A DNA stretch of 28,049 nucleotides, taken from Candidatus Terraquivivens yellowstonensis (GTDB taxonomy: Archaea > Thermoproteota > Nitrososphaeria_A > Caldarchaeales > Wolframiiraptoraceae). Both the position numbers and the translations under genes were made by a program. The notes below the pieces were generated by a model. It was given only the letters and a program-made list of their open reading frames with translations, did not search any database and was not told where the DNA came from. The stretch covers positions 1-28,049 of the forward strand of contig JAKCEW010000011.1 of the NCBI GenBank assembly GCA_023539445.1, in the 5' to 3' direction. Positions 23,866 through 28,049 of the stretch are shown here, piece by piece (positions within the stretch are counted from its first letter, which is position 1; every line of letters begins with the position of its first letter).

Positions 23866-23895
23866 GCATGGTCCAAATTAAGGCTTGTACCATGC
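23866..23895 (+). promoter_or_regulatory. Inverted repeat flanking a TATA element
   Basis: GCATGGT (23866-23872) and ACCATGC (23889-23895) are perfect complements on either side of CAAATTAAGG, which resembles a TATA box. Initiation near 23905 would give a short leader for the surface-protein gene at 23941. A regulator bound here would cover the TATA box. The rest of the 279-base gap from 23662 holds the tRNA promoter and otherwise nothing I recognise. Confidence 0.35.
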
Positions 23896-23940
23896 GATTA
23901 CCTTATCTACAAGTTGGGAACATGTTTTTATGACAAAAAA

Positions 23941-25320
23941 ATGGAAGTTCGAGGGCTCGGGATTTCTTGCACCCTAATGCTGGCTGTCTTTATTGCAATG
24001 TTCCTAGCCCCATCGGCTTTCGCGCAGGACGTCGTATCCGGGCTCACAGTACACGTATACACGGATGGCGTATCCCTTTCTGGTAAATCCACGTTTCCCG
24101 CGCTTAACGTAACCATACCAATTACTGCGGATACTAAGCTTTCTGTCAAGAAGGATTCGTTCAATGGAGAGTTGAGCGTAACCGCTGAGCAAATAACGCC
24201 CCAGCCGATGCCCATGAGCATAGAACTATATGCAACTGCTTCGACGTCGCCTAAGGGCCCTGCGGCTGGCACGTCAACGCTAAGGATGTCCTTGCAGTTA
24301 ACGCATGAAGAATATGGTAGCTTAAACGTCAAGCTGAGCGACATGGCTGTAAGTTACAACTATGATACGATGAGCACCCAAATAAGTGGGACGGCCACAG
24401 TAGAAGCATCAGGCAAAATGCAGAGCTTAATGTTGCTCCTATTGATGGTGAAGAAAGAGAATATTCAGAAGGCGCTTGAGGAGCAAGGGATCCGTGGCAT
24501 CGAGATTAACAAGCTCGATATCCGTTTGGTTCGAGAAAATGCTGTAGAGGTTGGATTCGACGTGACGATGCTATACACACAATTGATGGAAAGCCTGAAA
24601 ATCTCACCTGAAGCCCTGAACGTCACACTGATGAAAAAGCTTAACGTTCCATCGACCTATGAAATGAGGTTTACACTGAAGAACGCAAGCCTCACGATGT
24701 GGATGAAACTCGATGTTAAAGCTAACATAAACCAGTACTGGGTCGACTATGCCAATAACATAAAGGGACTGCTACCTGTCCTAAGCAGAGCAAGCGTACC
24801 GGCTGTCCCAACTGAGGCTCCGTCGTTACCCCCAGTATCTACGGAAACGATCGACAGAGTAATTGAAGAACTTTCGAAGTTTGAGATACTTCCGTCGGAC
24901 GCTAAGTTCCACTTGGGCATTGATCCTTCAACAGAAAAGATGACGGTTGAGTTCACCAGCCCAAAGCTGATCAAGAAGGGGGCGGATGTCAAGGAAACGA
25001 TCGTTGCGATATATGATCTCGCAACTAAGGTTTCTAGGCGCATATGGGGAGATGAGGCTGTTCAGAAGCTTAACGAGATGAATGTGAATGTGGTTGCTGA
25101 ACCAGGCATTAGAACTTTGCTCGAAGGAAGGGAAGTAACGAGCGTGAAGTTCGGTAACCTGCCGGCTTTGCAGATCGAGTTCGCGCCACCCCCCGCACCT
25201 CCCACACAAGTACCGACACTCGAGTGGGTAACGATAGGGATAATCGTGGCAGCAGTAATCGTGGTGGCCGCCGTCACCACATTGATGGTAACTAGACGGA
25301 AGAGAGTCGCAACAACCTAA
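23941..25320 (+). CDS. Secreted, C-terminally membrane-anchored surface protein
   Basis: The product (459 residues from ATG 23941) has a Sec signal peptide ending FLAPSAFA before QDVV, a long beta-rich ectodomain and a C-terminal anchor (LEWVTIGIIVAAVIVVAAV) followed by TRRKR at the cytoplasmic face. A Pro-rich stretch (APPPAPPTQVPTLEW) links ectodomain and anchor, and several NVT/NLT-like sites could be glycosylated. An upstream TTG at 23914 is in frame, but the signal peptide starts correctly at the ATG. I do not recognise the ectodomain, and such proteins are often lineage-specific in archaea. It is a single-gene transcript with a T-rich terminator. Confidence 0.7.
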   Translation: MEVRGLGISCTLMLAVFIAMFLAPSAFAQDVVSGLTVHVYTDGVSLSGKSTFPALNVTIPITADTKLSVKKDSFNGELSVTAEQITPQPMPMSIELYATASTSPKGPAAGTSTLRMSLQLTHEEYGSLNVKLSDMAVSYNYDTMSTQISGTATVEASGKMQSLMLLLLMVKKENIQKALEEQGIRGIEINKLDIRLVRENAVEVGFDVTMLYTQLMESLKISPEALNVTLMKKLNVPSTYEMRFTLKNASLTMWMKLDVKANINQYWVDYANNIKGLLPVLSRASVPAVPTEAPSLPPVSTETIDRVIEELSKFEILPSDAKFHLGIDPSTEKMTVEFTSPKLIKKGADVKETIVAIYDLATKVSRRIWGDEAVQKLNEMNVNVVAEPGIRTLLEGREVTSVKFGNLPALQIEFAPPPAPPTQVPTLEWVTIGIIVAAVIVVAAVTTLMVTRRKRVATT

Positions 25321-25324
25321 CTCC

Positions 25325-25337
25325 TTTTTATTTTTTA
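25325..25337 (+). terminator. T-rich terminator
   Basis: TTTTTATTTTTTA follows the surface-protein stop by four bases and is preceded by AACTCC, the same context as the terminator near 22495. Confidence 0.5.
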
Positions 25338-25357
25338 TTATCCTATCTGAAGGCTTC

Positions 25358-25510
25358 TTAGTCGCACCCTCTCTGCTCGAGAATCCTCTCAGGCCGATCT
25401 CTCACCGGCAAATAGACCTTCTCATAGAATTCCCGCTGACTCTTGAGAATGTTCTCCGGAAAGCTCTTGACATACTCTATGGCCGCGTTCCAGCTCCTAC
25501 TTTCCCCCAT
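25358..25510 (-). other. Possible 50-codon ORF or C-terminal gene fragment
   Basis: From ATG at 25510 a 50-residue frame reads through a charged, protein-like sequence (IEYVKSFPENILKSQREFYE, then VYLPVRDRPERILEQRGCD) to a TAA stop. It looks more like the real end of a protein than a random frame. No promoter or ribosome-binding site is obvious and a stop lies just upstream, so it may be a severed 3' end. It overlaps the first 68 bases of the protease-like fragment on the other strand, and both cannot be intact genes. Function is not recognised. Confidence 0.35.
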
Positions 25511-25733
25511 ATTCAGCTATATCAGGATAAAGTCGGGGTCCGTTATAGCGGCCGCAATCCTGCACGGCACCCTCAATGCTACCGGGGGATTATCTATAAT
25601 GATTGTTAATGGAAATGAACTCGTTACAGGGGCATCAGGCTTCATAATCCTCTCGATACTGAACCTCCTAATATTCGTTCTTGACCACTCTATAAGGGGG
25701 AGGCCCGTGAAGGATATCGTGGATGGATTTTAG
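25443..25733 (+). pseudogene. CPBP/CAAX-type intramembrane protease, C-terminal fragment
   Basis: The 96-residue frame is hydrophobic. From about residue 25 it matches the last conserved block of CPBP-family membrane proteases (IKSGSVIAAAILHGTLNA, family pattern S-x-x-aailH-x-x-x-N), followed by a final membrane helix. The upstream EE-x-x-x-R and F-x-x-x-H catalytic blocks are absent, and the DNA before residue 25 fits better as coding sequence on the other strand. The gene has therefore probably lost its first two-thirds by rearrangement near 25510. It could not be an active protease. Confidence 0.5.
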
Positions 25734-25805
25734 GGTGAAGCTAGCTTAACGCGTTCACGAAGTAATAGTCGAGAGGGGGATGGAACCACCTTAGCCGGAA
25801 GCATA

Positions 25806-26624
25806 TCATACAATCCTTATCTCCTCGATCCCTACCCCGCGCATCCTCCTCAATAGGATTATGTCTAGTATCAGGAGCGTGATGGTCCAGGTTGTTAAGG
25901 AGGATGCTGTTAACATGGTATCCATGAGCTCCTTATCGCCCGGCATGAAGATCCCACCTGTTACCGGCTGCTTACCAGAGTAATAGTGGTAGAATAGGGA
26001 GGATATGCAGTTGAATGGTGATATGTAGGCGATGATTCTGAAGTCTATCCAGGGTGAGGCATATGCTAGGAAGCCCAACATCAGTGGAACGAATGCTATG
26101 AAGGAGGCTGATCTGGGAGCCCTCAAGACCACGATTAAGAGGCTCAGAAAGGATGAGAGGGCGTAGAGGAAGACCGCGCTGAGGAGCGTGGCCGCGAACA
26201 AGCCCGGAGGATTATGTGGAAGAACTAGTAGTCCGAACCTATGCCAGAATACTATGATCATGGAGGCGAACATTATCGCTGATACAATCAATAACACGGT
26301 GATTGAGGATACCGCGTTCTCCACCATAAACCTCGATGGAGAGAGCCTAGTATACTTTGTCACGAACTTTATCGACTTGGAGGAGTAGATGAGTGCATAG
26401 GCTATGGTCGTCGCTGTGGCCGACAAGCTCAATATTGTTAGGCCCCCGTAAGCCGTGGAGACATAGTCTTTAACCGCCTCCTCATGAGCCGGGATATGGA
26501 CCCCGAAGACGTATGCCCACATTAGAACCCAGAACTCCACGAATATTATTGCCCAGAAGATGAGCTCCGGGCGCGTGAGCACTGTTTTAAGGCTGAGCGT
26601 GAAGTATCTCGTCACCCCTCTCAC
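25806..26624 (-). CDS. ABC-2-type transporter permease
   Basis: This 272-residue integral membrane protein has six predicted helices, the size and layout of an ABC-2 exporter permease. Hydrophobic blocks are LIFWAIIFVEFWVLMWAYVF near the start, GLTILSLSATATTIAYALIY, ITVLLIVSAIMFASMIIVFW, LLSAVFLYALSSFLSLLIVV, FIAFVPLMLGFLAYASPW, and a last helix TWTITLLILDIILL. It starts at ATG inside the 3' end of the ATPase gene (38-base overlap), so the two are cotranslated. The cargo is unknown; lipids, drugs or peptides are typical of this class. The first charged loop (VHIPAHEEAVKDYVS) is probably external. Confidence 0.75.
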   Translation of the reverse strand: MRGVTRYFTLSLKTVLTRPELIFWAIIFVEFWVLMWAYVFGVHIPAHEEAVKDYVSTAYGGLTILSLSATATTIAYALIYSSKSIKFVTKYTRLSPSRFMVENAVSSITVLLIVSAIMFASMIIVFWHRFGLLVLPHNPPGLFAATLLSAVFLYALSSFLSLLIVVLRAPRSASFIAFVPLMLGFLAYASPWIDFRIIAYISPFNCISSLFYHYYSGKQPVTGGIFMPGDKELMDTMLTASSLTTWTITLLILDIILLRRMRGVGIEEIRIV

Positions 26625-27417
26625 CCTCTAAGGCAAGCTCATACACCCTATCAAGGCTCTCTAGGCTCAGGAGAGGCATTCTACCCCCATCCTTGACAAG
26701 GCTCACAGCCCTGCCAGAGATCATCATTCTCATAATGGGGTTAGCCTCCTCCCGTAAGGAGAACCTGGCCTCAAGAAGCTCTTTAACCAAGACCGGGCCA
26801 TAAAGAACCCCCTCAAACATGAAGAATGCCCTCCAGTCCTCGAGGCTCCTAACGAGCCATGTCTCATGGGTGTTGAGGATTATTATTCCATCATAGTCCG
26901 CGAGATACCTTATCAGCCTACTCTTCCTAGCGGGATCCAGTTGTTCGAAGGGCTCATCTAGGAGGACGTGTTTGGCGTGAGCTGAGAGGGCTATCGCCGT
27001 GCAGACAGCCTTGAGCTGGCCAGCCGAGAGCTCATGAAGCCTCCTACTCCTCAGGATCTCCTCACCCACCCCCAAGTCCGCCAAGACCCGATAAGCAAAC
27101 GCCTTATCCCCACCGGTCAAATCAGCATACAGGCTTATCAGATCATGGATTTTGACGGGTAGGAGGGATAGGACTTCTGGGAAGTTCACCATGATTAACC
27201 CAGTCTTCGCATATATCCTCTCGACATCGAGGCCGTCAATCAGGATCCTACCCCTCCTTATGCTCGTAAGCCCACATAAGGCCCTAAAGAGTGTCGTCTT
27301 CCCGGATCCATTCGGCCCCAGCACAAGGCTTTTACAATCAAAAACAGCGTTAACATTCCTTAAAACAGGCTTCCTAGACCTCCCATAGGAGACCTCAAGA
27401 TCAACAACCTCTATCAT
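26587..27417 (-). CDS. ABC exporter ATP-binding protein with altered Q-loop
   Basis: This is the ATPase partner of the ABC-2 permease. Its 276 residues contain Walker A GPNGSGKTT (34-42), signature LSAGQLKAV, Walker B KHVLLDEP with catalytic Glu, D-loop LDPA and H-loop NTHE. The Q-loop glutamine, normally in a VFQNPE-type phrase, appears as Asn78 in MVNFPEVL, which may alter coupling to the permease. The last ~70 residues form a C-terminal extension with no recognised domain. A minus-strand TATA (complement of about 27439-27449) places initiation at the ATG, so the mRNA is probably leaderless. Confidence 0.85.
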   Translation of the reverse strand: MIEVVDLEVSYGRSRKPVLRNVNAVFDCKSLVLGPNGSGKTTLFRALCGLTSIRRGRILIDGLDVERIYAKTGLIMVNFPEVLSLLPVKIHDLISLYADLTGGDKAFAYRVLADLGVGEEILRSRRLHELSAGQLKAVCTAIALSAHAKHVLLDEPFEQLDPARKSRLIRYLADYDGIIILNTHETWLVRSLEDWRAFFMFEGVLYGPVLVKELLEARFSLREEANPIMRMMISGRAVSLVKDGGRMPLLSLESLDRVYELALEGERGDEILHAQP

Positions 27418-27438
27418 CTCATCTTACGTTGTATCGTC

Positions 27439-27449
27439 GCATATAAGCC
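27439..27449 (-). promoter_or_regulatory. TATA box of the ABC exporter operon
   Basis: The minus strand reads GGCTTATATGC about 25-30 bases before the ATPase ATG, consistent with a leaderless transcript covering the ATPase and permease genes. Confidence 0.4.
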
Positions 27450-27481
27450 TGTTCAGTAATATGCTTAACCAACCATGCGTA

Positions 27482-28049
27482 CTACATAGTCCCCGCCTCA
27501 CGCTGCTTCAGCCATCTTGTTAGAAGATCCCTCCTGACGCTTGCCACATCCACCACCCTCTCAACTACTGTTATGACCGGTCTCCGAATCCTCAGCGCAT
27601 GCCCCCTTGTAAATACACCCTCCTCTTGGTAGAAGTCTTACGGAGGGGCTATATTATCCCCCATAATGTCCTTGAGCCCCCTCAAGATCAACATCCTCGA
27701 CCCTGAACGCGAAGATGTTCTGGCCCATCTAGGTTGATATGAACTTGTCCACCTCGCTCAGCCTCTTAGTCGTGATGAAGGCGCCCTCATGTGCCCGTCT
27801 CGGATCTACCGATCCCACTAGGTATCTTATCACCTTCATTACCTCCTCATCCTCATCATATTTCTCGCATTCCTCCCCCCATGGCTCGAGATCCTTTCTT
27901 CTTTTTCTTTTTACGTTCGGATTTCTCAAGAGACTCGAGGAACCATATCATGTCCCAAGGCTCTCCGGCAGCCATACCCCCATCACATGTAATGTGTCGG
28001 CCGGCTCCCTGATCGTAAGTGGTCCACCATCAGGCCAATACCTGTAAAA
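27482..28049 (-). pseudogene. Decayed protein gene with several frameshifts and stops
   Basis: On the minus strand protein-like sequence continues across at least three frames. From the window edge, one frame (WPDGGPLTIREPADTLHVMG) ends at a TGA (27948-27950). A second segment (DLEPWGEECEKYDEDEEVMK, then AHEGAFITTKRLSEVDKFIS) ends at TAG 27729-27731 and resumes after it (NIFAFRVEDVDLEG). A third frame (DFYQEEGVFTRGHALRIRRP, then VERVVDVASVRRDLLTRWLK) ends at TAG 27482-27484. An A-rich tract near 27895-27912 could be one frameshift point. FITTKRLS faintly recalls Mrr-type endonucleases, but I would not name a family. It extends beyond the window. Confidence 0.45.

Noticed and set aside
27739-28047. 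Plus-strand frames of 73-102 codons at the right edge
   Set aside because: They are Ser/Pro-rich shadows. The opposite strand carries the more protein-like, though broken, sequence.

Overview
The window is archaeal chromosome, probably from a thermophile of the TACK group. It carries Orc1/Cdc6, both replication factor C subunits, aIF5A and a diphthamide-synthesis amidase. Promoters are TATA-type with many leaderless or near-leaderless starts, and TTG/GTG starts are common. The 16S rRNA gene is GC-rich and flanked by a processing stem, no 23S gene follows it, and neither tRNA gene encodes CCA. Corrinoid methanol methyltransferases have been reported from TACK lineages such as Brockarchaeota, Bathyarchaeia and Korarchaeia, but I cannot assign a lineage from this window.

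Layout. (1) 1-745: the 3' part of purM. (2) 840-6128: a one-carbon island. A RACo-like corrinoid reactivase runs divergently from an operon encoding a corrinoid protein, an MtmB-family methyltransferase and a MtaB methanol methyltransferase. (3) 6129-10710: a complete BMP-type ABC importer, divergent from a tungsten aldehyde:ferredoxin oxidoreductase (10878-12722) across a perfect palindrome. (4) 12817-18426: housekeeping genes: aIF5A, a truncated PadR regulator, dph6, orc1/cdc6 with a small winged-helix gene, rfcL, rfcS and a small Cys-rich protein. (5) 18528-20340: a solitary 16S rRNA with processing arms, structured leader and promoter. (6) 20371-22507: an ArsR regulator, a ferredoxin, an HdrA-like Fe-S protein, a tRNA-His with an apparent intron, and two divergent paralogous small membrane proteins. 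(7) 22577-25320: two surface proteins flanking a tRNA-Arg. (8) 25321-28049: decayed gene fragments around a two-gene ABC exporter.

The most interesting locus is the methyltransferase operon. The second gene aligns along its whole length with monomethylamine methyltransferase MtmB, whose catalytic residue is pyrrolysine, encoded by an in-frame TAG. Here the aligned codon is TAC (Tyr209), one base from TAG, and the frame is open throughout. The neighbouring MtaB keeps all three zinc ligands. The two methyltransferases therefore appear to share one corrinoid protein and one ATP-dependent reactivase, with the MtmB paralogue probably having a different substrate. No methylcobamide:CoM methyltransferase, mcr or pyl gene lies in the window, so the fate of the methyl group is not visible here.

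Family alignments were made by eye from memory. Start codons, promoters and operators are inferred from sequence pattern only.
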